From contig NC_088306.1 in the NCBI RefSeq assembly GCF_032854445.1, positions 12,767,386 through 12,831,385 of the forward strand: a DNA stretch of 64,000 bases, given 5' to 3'. A program made the position numbers and the translations under genes. The notes under the pieces are model-generated. The model was not told the origin of the DNA. It saw nothing but the letters and a program-made list of their open reading frames with translations, and did no database searches. Positions 22,301 through 43,859 of the stretch are shown piece after piece. The stretch is from Liolophura sinensis. Taxonomy: Eukaryota > Mollusca > Polyplacophora > Chitonida > Chitonidae. Numbering within the stretch: position 1 is the stretch's first letter; every line of letters starts with the position of its first letter.

Positions 22301-25036
22301 ATAAAACGTACTGCATGCACATTGAGGTCAGGTTTTGCATACATGTAAAGAACAATAACGCGATGTGGATGTTTCATTACTGATGCCACGTATGTCTGTT
22401 TATTATCGTAAATTACAAAATGACTTTCATGAACGCATGTGAAGGAAAATGTTTAAGTGCTTTATCTATTGAGCCGAAGGTTTGCGTTCATGTGTCTCGA
22501 GTTCTTTGGTGAAGCCCAGAACAATTTTTAAATCAATACAATATGTTGTATAGAATACAATTTAATATCCATAAAAAAACAATATCCCAGTTTAAAATTT
22601 GAATCCGGTTTTAAGGGCTTTGTTTCAGGCAACATCAGTCAGGAAAGAAAGCATTGTTTTAAACACCCGCGGCACGTGTGCAATGTTAAACCGTGTGATA
22701 CACTTTGCAAATGCATACAAATAGTTTTAACAGCTTGCTCGGTTCTGTCAAGGTAGAGATTAGGAAGGCAAATAGTATGGGAAATGCCATTTGTTAATAA
22801 AGAGATTGTTTTCCTGGAGTCCGCTCAGCCTGTCACCTAGAAAACTTATATTAACTTATATTTTATACCTTAAACAAAACTATATTTAGCCCGTGTATTG
22901 GACAGGGGAAAGTGTTTTGAACAATCGTGCACTGACTTTTTCACGTAAAATGATTATTTTATGAATACACAGTCACTTTAAAACTATGAGATATTGTAAT
23001 ATTGTTGGAATAAGGCAAGAAACTCCAATAGAGTAAATATATCAATACCACAGGATGCAGTTTTTTGCGATGAGTGGATCAAGCTTATTTTAGTAATTCA
23101 CTGGTGAAAACTTTTTAAGTGAGAATGCATGTGTGCCAAATACACATAGGGAGCAGAGATTGCTGATTGAAAATTTAATTAAATAACTCGTTTTACATGT
23201 GTATATAGGTAGTGAATGTAGAAAATTGTGTCACTGGCAAATAATTAATGTCTACAATTGCTAGATTCAGGACAAGGAAATGATTATCAAGATATGGAGT
23301 TAATTTTTAAATATGTGGTTTGGGTTGAAATTAGCATTTAATGTAGTGAATGATTGCCTTTGAGCGACACCTTAAATTTACTGTTCCGTCGGATTGAATT
23401 CAAGAGGGTGGTCCGATTAAATGGTCTGATTCGAGGAAGTGAAATAAAATCATTTACTTTGAATTCTATTGACATTGTGTGAAGATAATGTGCGTATAGC
23501 GGCACCCGTATGGTGCATGATGTATAAGGGTTTGGATTTGACGTGTGGGTGTAAGATTGGGTCAGCTTACCTAACAACTCTCGCATCGAGCCGTTTACCG
23601 CGGAGTGCCTACAACGAATATGGGCCCTTGTCAGCACAATACGTCATTGTGCGCATCACAAGCAGCCCTCACGTGACTTCGCCGTTCGCACGTGTTGGCC
23701 GCGCTTTATAACAGCACTCACAGAATAAAACTAGCAGACATAATAGCTATTTATAATGTTATTTACGGCAAATAAAAAGGCAATTTATCTGATATCAGTT
23801 TTCATTGAATGTGTCTCATTTGAACCCCGAGAGCTGCGGTTTTCAACTCCGCATAGAAACCACGTGCTATATTCGAGGACACATTCAAGTCTTACGACAC
23901 GCTCAGATGTCACAAGAGGTGTTGTGTTATTCTAATTACAAACACATGTAATATTAGTACGTCAATGTCTTAAGTCTTCAAAACATTAACAGTCTTAATT
24001 CGGAGCAATTAGGGGTAATTTGAGGGGATTGTGGATGGAGTTTGCGTGGAAAGAGAAGTGCAGGGAAAACCCTCAAATTTCTTCATACAATTTATAGCAA
24101 TGTAAAAACAAGGTTTTTAAGGAATATATTTATACAGTAAACAGTCCTACTGATGGCCAAATAAAGATCGAAATAATGATGTTTTCCAACGATGCATTTA
24201 AGTCCTTTCTCGAAGAGACCTGCATGCCTTTCCATGTGAAGTTAATCATTGGATTAATGCATATTGTTTTGTTTCTCTAGTGATGGAAGCTAACAGCTGG
24301 TGACAGGTTTTTTACCTTGTAGTATGTAATTTTTAGATCGGATGTAGTAATGTATATGTAGTGCGAAAGATGTCTGCCCTGACATCAGTCCCTGCTGGAA
24401 GCAATGGAAATGCGCATATAAAAGGTATATGAAAGGAATTCAATGTATACTTAAACAAAACTTTAACTCATTCGTCGCCCTACCTTATACGCGTATAAAG
24501 CACCAATCAAATACACAAATAAAATGATTTATTTCATTTGTTAACCATTTCCCACGATGATCCCCGCGTGCACTGGTAGTCTGCACGTGACATTAATCCG
24601 TTTCATTGGTGTCATTGTGACATCGGCACCGCTTGTCACAAGCCGGCAGTAACATGACATGGGGACAGATTTCCGGGAAGCTATGCAACAAATTTACACT
24701 GGAATATCAAACTTATTTTTTCAAAATTCGTTTTTCTTCTCTCACTACTTCTAGGAATCTGGCATGTATGTCACATATCATCGGGGTGGCAACAAAGCCC
24801 GTGGGTGATGAGTTGAGAGATGCGGACCTGAGTGAAAGCGTCCAAGCCGGGACAATTTTTGATATGTGAGAGTGAGTGGTCACGTGCCGGTCCATTGTTC
24901 TCGCGAGGTTGGGTCCGAGACTGTATCGGAGGTAAATTACATACCGAGGTGATTTCTGTGACTGGAAGCCAGGCCCTTTGTTCAGACGCCACCCGCTCCA
25001 CAAGCTCACTCAGTGGGGGGACTGGACAATCAGGCC

Positions 25037-25043
25037 TATAAAT
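25037..25043 (+). promoter_or_regulatory. Candidate TATA box of the first homeobox gene
   Basis: TATAAAT sits in a GC-richer context about 300 bp upstream of the start codon at 25343, and a CRE-like gacgtcag follows about 20 bp later. This is position-based inference. A 5'-UTR intron cannot be excluded. Confidence 0.35.
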
Positions 25044-25342
25044 GCTCCCCTGCGTCCCCATCGACGTCAGATCAACGACCGTTAATTCTGGGTTAAGACT
25101 TATTCTACAGGTGGTGGCTCAGCTGGCAACCTTGTCGTACACCAGACTATAGGAGGCAGCCACACCTATACGACGCAACATATGTGAAAATTTATTTATT
25201 TGTCTAATTTGTTTCCTACTGACACCTTTGGTTCCACTTTTCTCTTCTGTGAATACATAGACTCTTCTGGCATACTGGGTTTCCGTAGAAAATTATTTTG
25301 ACTGGAAATAACGCCATAGGAAGGGGCAAGGAAACGAAGGAA

Positions 25343-25439
25343 ATGGCCACCGATCTGATGCCTGCCAAACCATTTATGGCGACTGATACATTGAAGACTT
25401 GGGGACAGCCATCTGTTTGCTACAGTCAGAGAAATGCTG
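25343..25439 (+). CDS. Homeobox paralog 1, exon 1
   Basis: It encodes the N-terminus [18 protein letters not shown] and a short polar stretch to the donor GCTG|gtgagt (phase 1). It has no eh1/octapeptide motif, unlike exon 1 of paralog 2. Confidence 0.75.
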
Positions 25440-28400
25440 GTGAGTAAACGATTGTTGTTTGGATATTTTAAACAAGTAACTTGCCATTGTTTAATGAATT
25501 TGTGAATAATTCTAATGTATTACATAAATTACATTTGCTTCTCGAAATGTTCTGCATTTGTTTATTTGATTGAATATTCTGTGAAATTAAGTTTTATATT
25601 GTACATGTATTTAACGAGATGTTAATTTCCTTCTTAAGTTCTGTAATTAGTTTTTATTTGGTTCAAGCTGCGTTTGTCTGTTTTTATATGAAATGTATTT
25701 TTTGTATTTATTTATTTTATTTATTTATTTTTTGTTTATTTGATTGGTGTTTTACGCCGTACTCAAGAATATTTCTCTTATACGACGGCGGCCAGCATTA
25801 TGGTGGTATTTTTTGTATTTATACAATGAGTTAAGATTGTGTTACTAGTACTAACTATTTATAGGCCACGAAACAGTTTAGAAAGACAAAAACTATGGTC
25901 ATTAATTTTCTAACGCAGTATTAATTCATAACCATGTTCTGTCCTATATGGATTGTGAATTCTAAAAATAGGCACTTCGATATATACGTAAATACGTATA
26001 TAACAGTATATTAAAAAAAAGAACAAACAATGTTAAAAAGGACGCTTTTATTTAGAAAATTGACATAAAAGTTCATTATATTTTGACTAAATTTAGCGAT
26101 AGCTATACTTTGTTTTTTACCATAAACATATTGTTTTTGTAAAAGGTACGATGTGTTTACTCTTAAATACACTAGTTAATATCACAGAAATATAAGTAGC
26201 AAAATAAGTTGATGTTGAAGTTACACATTACCACAATTTTACACTTTATATAATCTTAGTTACTCAGTGATACTTTTGGTTATATAGTTTCTTGTTAGAA
26301 ACTATAATTTAAATGATGCTATATTACCATGATGACCTAGTGCTTTTTATTATTTTGTATTTCGATTATTCTTTGGATATTCGGTTGAAGTCATTATGGG
26401 AATAAAATCAACCCTCATAAAAGTTCCTGTAGAGATTTTTCGCGGAAAATATATCCAGAAAATGTCGCAGCAATGTAGCCTAAGTTCAGTTACAATATTT
26501 CGTGAAAGTGACCTTGCGCGATCTTGCTTTCATTGTTCTTAAACTTTTCTGTCATCATTATTTTTTTCCTCCCAATATCATAGAATTTGCTTATTACATT
26601 AACATTGCCTTCTCATTAAGATGAATAAACGAAAAGTATGTATTAAGCGCTTTGAAGTATAGTATTGCTTATGAATTATTCCATTTCGTCTATTTTATAT
26701 TTCGCTCCACGTACGTGAGAAGGTTTTCCAGCCACCAGCGGATGGTTGTGGGTTTCCCCCGGGCTGTGCCCGGTTTCATCCCACCACAATGCTGGCCGCC
26801 GTCGTATAAGTGAAGTATTCTTGAGTACGGCGTAAAACACCAAAGAAATAAATAAATATTTCACCCCAATCATGTAAAGCTGTATTTGAAGGTTGTGACA
26901 ATGCTGTGTTGTATCTAGTAATGTCCTCGCAATGCAAGTGTACTTTTACCTCCGCTAGAAACACATCTGTATCAATCAACTTTGTGTAGACCTTTTTTCC
27001 CCAAAAAGAGCAAATAAGTTCAGATTCCCGTTACTAAGGAAATTCTCTAAAGGTGTCGTCCACGTACATTACATGCTGTCCACCCGGCTCTCTGGAGAGG
27101 GGCCATTAATTATCCTGTTAATATTGAACATAATTAGGTTTTGTGTAGAATGGGATCGATTAGCAATTATAATGGCAGAGGTCACCCTGTTGCTACCCCG
27201 TAGAACTAGCCTTTTGTTGTGGGGTCAATTTTGCTGGTGGAAAGCTACGACCCCCAACAAAACCCGGGTCTTGTTAGTCTCGCTGCATCACCTGGCGCTT
27301 TTGTTATGTCCTCAACGCTGGACGACTTCTGACAGACTATTTGTGATCATAGATCTGAACAAATGGACTTTTTCAGTCGGCCAACCCAGCAATTAGGCTA
27401 AATAATAAAACAAAGCCTAAATCTTTGTAAGCGACAGCTTGCTGTCCTTTGCGGCGTCCTCAAAGGTGTTCAAGCTGTTAAATGTTCGTCGACGGTTTGT
27501 GACGACAGGGATGAGCAAATTAAGTTCAATTAACTGTTTAGATATTATCCATAAACTTTAGGGGCTGGAGTGGAGGAGGCCGTAATTATGGGAAACAAGA
27601 CTGATCCACATTTCCTCTGCCCTGCGACCTTGTCAAATCATTTCTCGATGAACAAAACTTTAACTACGGGTTTCTGATTGACCTGTCACTACCAGCGACA
27701 CTGAGCCATGAGGTTATCAATAGCCCTGCACGTGCGCCATTGTCGTGTGCTGTGTAGTTAACAACTCCTTCAAGCAGACGACCGTTGAGCGCATTGTCCT
27801 GGTCCATTCTTTCGATGTGATTCACGTGCAAATATTTGCAGCTTATGTCGTAATGGCACTCCAAGTTATGTCGTTCCCAACACGTGCATGTGACACCCAC
27901 GTGCTGGCAGGCCGCGCAACGCCCAAATTGCTAAAACAGCACAGCAAGGGAAGATCTGATCAGCAGATACTGGCCAATATCAAAATTCAGTGAAAGTACA
28001 ATAGTTTCCATTTGGTGAAACGGAGATCGTAACCAGATTTGTCATACACTTGAAAACACGTACACCGTTTAAAGAAATATAATTCAATATAATATGAATA
28101 CAACACAACATACAGGTGTAATGCATTCTTGTAAGCATAGTTTTGTGGTTAAAATTACTGTTTACTCGATCTCTACGGTGTTGTTTACCTTGGAAAAAAG
28201 ACTTCTTTGTGAAAAGTCCCTGAACGCTGGAAATTCACTGAAAAATGGTCATCGAAATTTCAACTAACCCTAGTCATTGTTGATTACAGGTGATCTGTAC
28301 ACCTGCCCGCAGATGACTTCAAATAAGCCGACAGCAACAGGTGGAAAGCGGAAGTCCAGTCCTCCGTTTGACGGTCCAACCAAAGTCCGTCAAAGGTGCG

Positions 28401-30734
28401 ATTATTGTTATGGTTTGGGTGTCAACCGGCCGGAAGCCGGGAAAGTCTCAGCTCTGATTAAAATAAGTCATTTGTAGCACTGTTATACGGTTATGCTTGA
28501 AAAATATTTTAAAAAAAGACGTCAACATACCTGTCTACAACGTACAGTTGTGTAATTTGGAATTTACCATATTATTTATGTGTTTTCGAAATACAAAGTA
28601 TTTGAAGGTATGTAAGCTTAGGGTTTAACGTTGTTACTCAACAATTTTTCAGTCATATGCGTTTTTATTTGTATATTTCATTTAAAACATATTTAATACC
28701 GAGAAAGTGAACAGTTCCAACAAACAACTCATATCTTGTTTTTTATCTTCTTGAACAGGACTACTTTTTCTTCATTTCAACTGGATGAGATGGAAAAGGC
28801 GTTCAAACGAGCTCCATATCCCGATGTCTTCACCCGTGAGGAGTTGGCATTGAGGCTCAGTCTCAGTGAGACACGAGTACAGGTAAACAGGCTGTAAACT
28901 ATAACATAATTCCTCACGATTTTCCGAAATTAAATAAAACGTGCTTTACCAGTAAATTTTGGTTGTTTGAAGCTTTGAGAACCATAATCAATCCATTGTC
29001 GTATACTAAGGTTTAAATATGTAGGCCATAGTTACATTAATTTAACATGAAATTTATATGTCAAAAGCCACAATTTGGTAAGCTTATATGTCACTCACAG
29101 AAATCCTAATTCAACAGCTCTGAATGTAATTCATTGAAAGAATAGTTCGTGAAAAATAAGCATAAAAGATATATTTCATAGAGCCATACTTTATAGATAA
29201 GTGACCGCTTCAATGGCCTATTGGTTAGAGCGTCCGCCTCGAAGTGGGAGACCTCGGGATCAAACTCAGGTCGGGTCATACCAAAGACTTCAAAGAAGGC
29301 ACTTGCAGCTGCCTCGCTTGGCGTTTACCCTGAGAGGTTAAGGCAAGGAAACAGGACTGGTTGTCCCGGTGTCCGTATAACGTGACTGGGTACATGGGTA
29401 TAGCCTGACTGTGTCTACGGGGTAATGCTTCATTCAGTGGCGGCATGGACTCGCCTTGCCACAAGAATACTCAGTGCATGTATACACACCTAAAGACTCC
29501 TCGTCGTTATATGATTGAAAAATTGTTAAGTACGACGTTAACCCCCCAAAATACATACATTATAGATAGGTTATACAGAAATCTTAAAAGATTACGATTC
29601 AAACAGACTTTAGCCAGAGATTAAAGGCCTCGTTCTTTATGGGTATAACTACCCTAGTTTACACCATATATTTTATCTACTTTAGGTTTGGTTTCAAAAC
29701 CGGCGAGCCAAATGGAGACGAGAAGGTGTGATGAAAACGGAACAGGCTAAACCGACCGAAGGTATGTCAAACCTTACAACATTTCTCTGTGTCAGGAATA
29801 TAGACACAGATTACTTATTATAAAGGCAAATCAGTGGGTCATATTTGTGATGATCCAAGCAACAAAATGTCGGGAGAGTGACTGTGGTCCGAGTCCTTAA
29901 TTTCCAGACAATAATTTCCAAGTACAGAATTACTGAGCAATCTCTCAATCTGCGAACCCGAAACGCTCTTTGCCTGTAACCCGTGAGGCATTACTGGTCA
30001 AAATCACGATGGACCAAGTTTTTCGCTAGAGCCGTCAAACACAATAGGGCTCTGGAGGTGTCAGCTTGACAACGGTGGCGCGGACTTTCCACGAAGTTTC
30101 CAGAAGAGTACAATCGTTAAAGTCAATGTCTATAAAAGGACAGAAAAATAAAATAAAAAAGCAGGCAAATAAACGAATAAAACCTAGAAACAGTGCTAGA
30201 AAAAGCAAGATCCAGGGAAGTCTTGATTTTCGTTTGTATCCATTATGCCAGTCTTAATTTATAGTACATCGTGTATGATGTAGAATTCCTTGTGTTCATT
30301 CTGCAATGTGTGTGATAAATATTATCTCTTAATTGTGAAGATTACGCTAATTTCAGTCATATTCACTTTCGTTTTCAGATACAAGCAATCAAAGTGAAAT
30401 CCCATCACCCGGCAACCCACCAGCACGTCCAGATTCTGATTCGTCTCCACAGCAACAATCTCTTACGTCACCAAGCACTCCATTGGCTAGTCCCACATCG
30501 CCTTCCTCCTCACTGGTCTCTTCTCGATCACCCGCTAAATTGCCGGTGTCCAACATGTTTTATCCACCGATCCACCATTATGTGCCACCCTACCATTCCT
30601 ATCAGCAGGGTCCTTTCTCCATGCCACCGATGAATTTCGGGGAACCTATATACGACAATTATTTTGGACCAATTTCAAACCATTATCAACAAAACACTGC
30701 CAGATACATGGAAATTCCCCCTCACATGATGTAA
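25343..30734 (+). CDS. Paired-like homeobox transcription factor, Repo-like, paralog 1 (complete, 252 aa)
   Basis: Five exons (25343-25439, 28290-28395, 28759-28882, 29686-29761, 30379-30734) join in frame with intron phases 1, 2, 0, 1. The start has a good context (gaaATGG) and is the first ATG of the exon. The homeodomain is residues 64-123, with RTTF at positions 5-8, [17 protein letters not shown] in helices 1-2, and [12 protein letters not shown]. Gln at position 50 predicts TAAT(N)nATTA-type paired-class binding. The intron between positions 46 and 47 is the usual PRD-class site. There is no paired domain. The C-terminal 118 residues are Ser/Pro-, then Tyr/Met/Pro-rich, with no OAR motif seen. 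The AP before YPDVF recalls fly Repo, a glial regulator. A lophotrochozoan-specific PRD group is the alternative. Confidence 0.92.
25712..25807 (-). mobile_element. SINE family A tail fragment in intron 1 of paralog 1
   Basis: A 96-bp 5'-truncated minus-strand copy is bounded by a perfect 15-bp duplication, attttttgtatttat (25697-25711 and 25808-25822). Confidence 0.97.
26704..26855 (+). mobile_element. SINE family A, 5'-truncated, intron 1 of paralog 1
   Basis: The copy starts in the cgtacgtgagaaggt block and runs to an aataaataa tail. It is flanked by atatttc (26697-26703 and 26856-26862). Confidence 0.9.
27100..27180. promoter_or_regulatory. Cluster of TAAT/ATTA cores in intron 1 of paralog 1
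   Basis: Within 80 bp there are about nine TAAT/ATTA cores, including overlapping ones (cattaattatc, cataattagg, caattataatgg). This resembles a homeodomain-binding element. Inference from motif density only. Confidence 0.3.
28290..28395 (+). CDS. Homeobox paralog 1, exon 2
   Basis: The acceptor is tgattacag and the donor CAAAG|gtgcga. It enters in phase 1 and leaves in phase 2. It encodes a basic linker ([19 protein letters not shown]) leading into the homeodomain N-terminal arm. Confidence 0.88.
28614..28664 (-). mobile_element. SINE family B tail fragment, intron 2 of paralog 1
   Basis: It matches only the family-B 3' end (agggtttaacgttgttactc, then aacaatttttcagtcatatg). Confidence 0.75.
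28759..28882 (+). CDS. Homeobox paralog 1, exon 3 (homeodomain helices 1-2)
   Basis: A 124-nt exon, exactly the length of the matching exon in paralog 2. It encodes homeodomain positions 6-46 and ends at the conserved Q46|V47 junction (phase 0). Confidence 0.97.
29200..29559 (+). mobile_element. SINE family B-like, full length, within the homeobox intron of paralog 1
   Basis: A tRNA-like head (ggcctattggttagagcgtc, then a B-box-like gggatcaaactc) is followed by a variant body and the tail gattgaaaaattgttaag. It is bounded by the 9-bp duplication ttatagata (29191-29199 and 29560-29568). The body differs from other B copies, so it may be a subfamily. Confidence 0.9.
29686..29761 (+). CDS. Homeobox paralog 1, exon 4 (recognition helix)
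   Basis: The acceptor is tctactttag. It encodes [14 protein letters not shown] and a polar tail. The donor is CGAAG|gtatgt (phase 1). Confidence 0.97.
30379..30734 (+). CDS. Homeobox paralog 1, terminal exon 5
   Basis: The acceptor is cgttttcag and the stop TAA is at 30732-30734. It encodes a Ser/Pro-rich segment and then a Tyr/Pro/Met/His-rich end ([17 protein letters not shown]) finishing EIPPHMM. Such composition is typical of transcriptional effector regions, with no named domain visible. Confidence 0.95.
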
Positions 30735-30898
30735 ATTTTTTAGAAATCCTGCATGTATGGATGTGTTATTTTTGTACAAATCGCAATATTTTGTGAGTGT
30801 ACGCGAAGCGGTAACTGTAAATAAGCAAAGGTCGGGGAAGTTGCAATATTTGTAGCATAGGTAAACTATAGGCCTACTTGAAAATATTTAATTGTGTA

Positions 30899-30904
30899 AA
30901 TAAA
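30899..30904 (+). terminator. Poly(A) signal of homeobox paralog 1
   Basis: AATAAA lies 165 bp after the stop codon. Confidence 0.65.
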
Positions 30905-31325
30905 GTGATTATCAAATGAACTGCAGTGTTTGTCTTGAACTCTTTGTGGACGTCTGTTCAGGAGCTTCACACACAGTAATTGCTTATTCCATCACCCGAA
31001 GAGTTGATAGCAGCTGGAAATGCTAAGGTACACATGCACAGAATCCGCCTTGATTATTCTTGGGGGAGTAGGTGGGGGTCTGGGGAGTCGTGATTGAGTT
31101 CTAATTGAAAATGATTGTCTTTCAACCCCAATAGGATACAAACAGTGCCGGTTCTAATCTGCTAACGCAGCCCTGGACAAATGCACATATAGCTTTTGTA
31201 GTTGCATTCGACTGGATTAAAGGCGAGATCGTTACGGCGTAGTAACTCGCTACGCAGGCGTAGGGGCCTACTAGTAAAAGGTATTGATTACATCATATGT
31301 GACTAATGGCGAAATCATAAACAGA

Positions 31326-31737
31326 TGGTCCAGCTCATGCTGGCTTCCTCTCGGGTCGTATATAGGGAGGCCTACCAGCAGATAGTCGGACAGACCTGGG
31401 TTTCCTGAGGGCTCTGCCCGGTTTCCTCCCACCATAATGCCGGCCGCCATCGTGTAAGTGAAATACTGGGGTTAGGCACCTTACAAAGCATGATTTGCAA
31501 AGTAACAGGACCAGAATTTTCCGGGCAGTTTCAAGTTTGTTGTGCCCTCTGGAAAATTTTATATTTTTTTATTGTTCTCTTTCCTGAAATATACAACTTT
31601 CGTTGACGCCCATGCGGTTTTAGTGTAAATCAGACCGGTCGAGGGACTGACACACGCCAATATCCAAAACACCAACCTACATGTGAAATATTCGTGAGTA
31701 CTGCGTAAGCACCAATCAAATAGATAAATAAATAAAG
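31326..31737 (+). mobile_element. SINE family A, partial, split by a younger insertion
   Basis: The body (cagctcatgctggcttcctc ... cgtgtaagtgaaata) and the tail (gtgaaatattcgtgagtact ... aataaataaag) of one SINE are separated by unrelated sequence at 31466-31682. Confidence 0.8.
31466..31690. mobile_element. ~217-bp insertion inside the SINE with 8-bp duplication
   Basis: gtgaaata occurs at 31458-31465 and again at 31683-31690, exactly where the SINE resumes. The insert starts ctggggttaggcacc and ends caccaacctacat, with no clear inverted ends and no coding capacity. An 8-bp duplication is usual for hAT-type elements. The class is inferred only. Confidence 0.55.
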
Positions 31738-33121
31738 AAAGAAAGACGTAAAAAAAATTAATAAACGGACGCCCTGCTCCCAGTTTACTGCTGCTAAAAA
31801 CGGGACTGTCGTACTCTTAACCTAGTTAGGTTACTCAAGGGTTATACTCCAGTTGTTCTGATGGCACTCGTGTCATTCTAGCTGCCGAATGGAAAGTGTC
31901 CCAGAGATTGATTCTACGAAGTCATTTGCAATAATGTGGCCTAGTATTTAAATGCCTGCGTTTGGAGGAAAAAAACGTTTCTTAGCCCCCCTTTTGCAGG
32001 TTAAAGACAGTGTTGAAGATATGAATTCATCACCTCGTTGATTCGAACGACCTATACTTTATATAGGTTTGGCCAAATAATTGGGGCAAATCGATATGAC
32101 CATTGACTCTCAGTGTTATTCCTTCACGTTGTGAACCTTTTGCGCATTAGAGTTCAGTGGTAAGAATTGAAAGTAAAATTGCATTCATTGTAAGAAATTT
32201 CTCTCACTGACAAAATTATCGTCAGAATGACAAATATTCTGCATTTATTTTGGGATATAAAAGCCAAACGATAAATTTCCAAAGTCTGTCTTGGGAGTTT
32301 GAGGATAAATGACAGAAGATTTATGAATTTATTCAACTCACCCATTAAGATGTTCATCAACAGTAACATAAAGGAAATTAGTTCTGCAGATTATAGTTCA
32401 ATGCCATTCTGGAAATATGTGTCAGTTTATTGCTTTTCATTAAATTTTGCAAAATTCATCACACTGGGGGAGGAATTTGAATATTAAGATTTGACAAAGT
32501 TTGAAGTAAATATTTTGGTATGGTTCTCAACACAGAGTACCGGAATTCCACCAGCTCCTAGAGGTAACCTACATACTGGTATTAGATTTACCCAACTCAC
32601 GCCATGAAATTAAAGTTATAAACGAATTAACATTTAACTATATGATCTCAAATGAAATTTAATACACAGTATAACAAGTGAAATGATCAAGCCGCAATTA
32701 ATGGCCCCAAATGTGTTTGAGTTCGGGTAAGTAGGTTGTAAATCCTGCCATATTTTATGTATAATTCCTTGTGGCAAAATGATATCATTTACACTGGTTG
32801 ACCTTGTCATAACCACGACACGTTCGTCAAAATGTCAGATACGTGCCTATAGTCACTGTGGACCTAAGACTTCAGTTGTTCACGGGTTAATCCAATAAAT
32901 GTGGAGGCAAATTAACCACAAGTTTTAATTGAGAGTTGACGCCGCGTTGAAACACACAAACTTCCTGTGAATAGTTAACTGAGAGAAGAACTGGCATCTC
33001 TTATCTTCCATTGGCCACTGGCTTGAATTTTGACCAATAGCTGTTGTCCACCAGGAGATTGGCGTCTGGTACGTTAGCTCACTAATAATTGACTCAATCA
33101 TACCATTAAATAAATACGTTA

Positions 33122-42838
<9,717 letters not shown>

Positions 42839-42970
42839 GAATATCTGGCGGTTGGTGACAAGATGTTGTAGGAGGAGGCTTTGCAGAAGATGCAAAGACA
42901 AATTAACTTGTTTATTGACATATTTGTTTTACCTCTAATACTTTTAGATATAGATAGATATATTTTTGGA

Positions 42971-42976
42971 AATAAA
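42971..42976 (+). terminator. Poly(A) signal of homeobox paralog 2
   Basis: AATAAA lies about 133 bp after the stop codon. Confidence 0.65.
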
Positions 42977-43060
42977 TGCGTTATAAGCAACGCACACAAA
43001 TATGTATGATATAATACTGTGCTTACTGATACTGTATCCGAGAGTGAATTCTAGAAACAT

Positions 43061-43295
43061 TTTTAAAATAGGTCTAAACATAGTCTATACATTCAAAGAC
43101 AAATGGCCTTTTTGAAATAGTTCGAAAGATAATCTGTAAATTCCGAGAAAATGACTTTGTTGAAATAGTTCTAAACATAGTCTGTACATTCAGAGGGAAA
43201 TGACCCTTTTGAAATAGTTCTAAACATAATCTACACATTTCGGGACAAATGAACTTTTTGAAATAGTTCTAAACACAATCTGTACATTAAGAGAT
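43061..43295. repeat. ~50-bp diverged tandem repeat, five copies
   Basis: The core tttttgaaatagttctaaac followed by atagtctgtacattcagag recurs five times just downstream of paralog 2. Confidence 0.85.
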
Positions 43296-43367
43296 GAACT
43301 TTCCTCCCATATTTTAATATTTAATACAGACGAGGGTAAATACATGCTGATTAGAACGTATATATTT

Positions 43368-43632
43368 ATTTTTTTATTTGATTGGTGCTTTACGGCGTAC
43401 TCAAGAATATTTCACTTACATGACGGCGGCCAGGGTTATGGTGGGAGGAAACCGGGCAGTGCCGGGGGGAAATCCAGGACCATCCGCGGGGTTGCTGACA
43501 GATCTTCCCACGTACGGACGGAGAGGAAGCCAGGGTGAGCTGGACTTGAAGTCACAGCGACCGCATTGGTGAGAGGCTTCTGAGTGATTACGTTGCACTA
43601 TCGCGCTAATCAACTGAGCCACAGAGGTTTTT
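43368..43632 (-). mobile_element. SINE family A, full length
   Basis: On the minus strand it runs from aacctctgtggctcagttga to the caaataaaaaaataaat end. Similar but imperfect flanks (gaacgtatata / gaatgtatata) may be an aged duplication. Confidence 0.9.
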
Positions 43633-43742
43633 CCAGAATGTATATAATACACAGATCTCAAACTAACTCTGTACATATTAGCATCTGTAACAAGGCATGC
43701 AATAAAAACATTCTATTTGCTGTTTCACTTGTTGCAATGATT

Positions 43743-43859
43743 GTATGTATGTATGTATGTATGTATGTATGTATGTATGTATGTATGTATGTATGTATGT
43801 ATGTATGTATGTATGTATGTATGTATGTATGTATGTATGTATGTATGTATGTATGTATG
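43743..43859. repeat. (GTAT)n microsatellite, about 29 copies
   Basis: An uninterrupted tetranucleotide tract abutting the tail of a family-B SINE. It probably grew from the SINE's own terminal short repeat. Confidence 0.95.

Larger units (their letters stand above)
13544..25036. other. Intergenic region, 11.5 kb, repeats only
   Basis: No gene is supported between the unknown gene and the first homeobox gene. The interval holds a 43-bp minisatellite, a foldback element, several SINEs and hairpins, listed separately. Two GC-richer promoter-like spots (about 19.97-20.10 kb and 23.60-23.71 kb) have no attached coding exon that I can see. Confidence 0.6.
30905..33121. other. Intergenic spacer between the two homeobox genes (2.2 kb)
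   Basis: No coding exon is seen. It contains one interrupted SINE at 31.3-31.7 kb. The rest is AT-rich and unassigned. Confidence 0.6.

Noticed and set aside
24713..25061. Overlapping open frames of 69-98 codons upstream of homeobox paralog 1
   Set aside because: Frames on both strands overlap in a GC-richer promoter-proximal segment, and none has recognisable content or splice logic.
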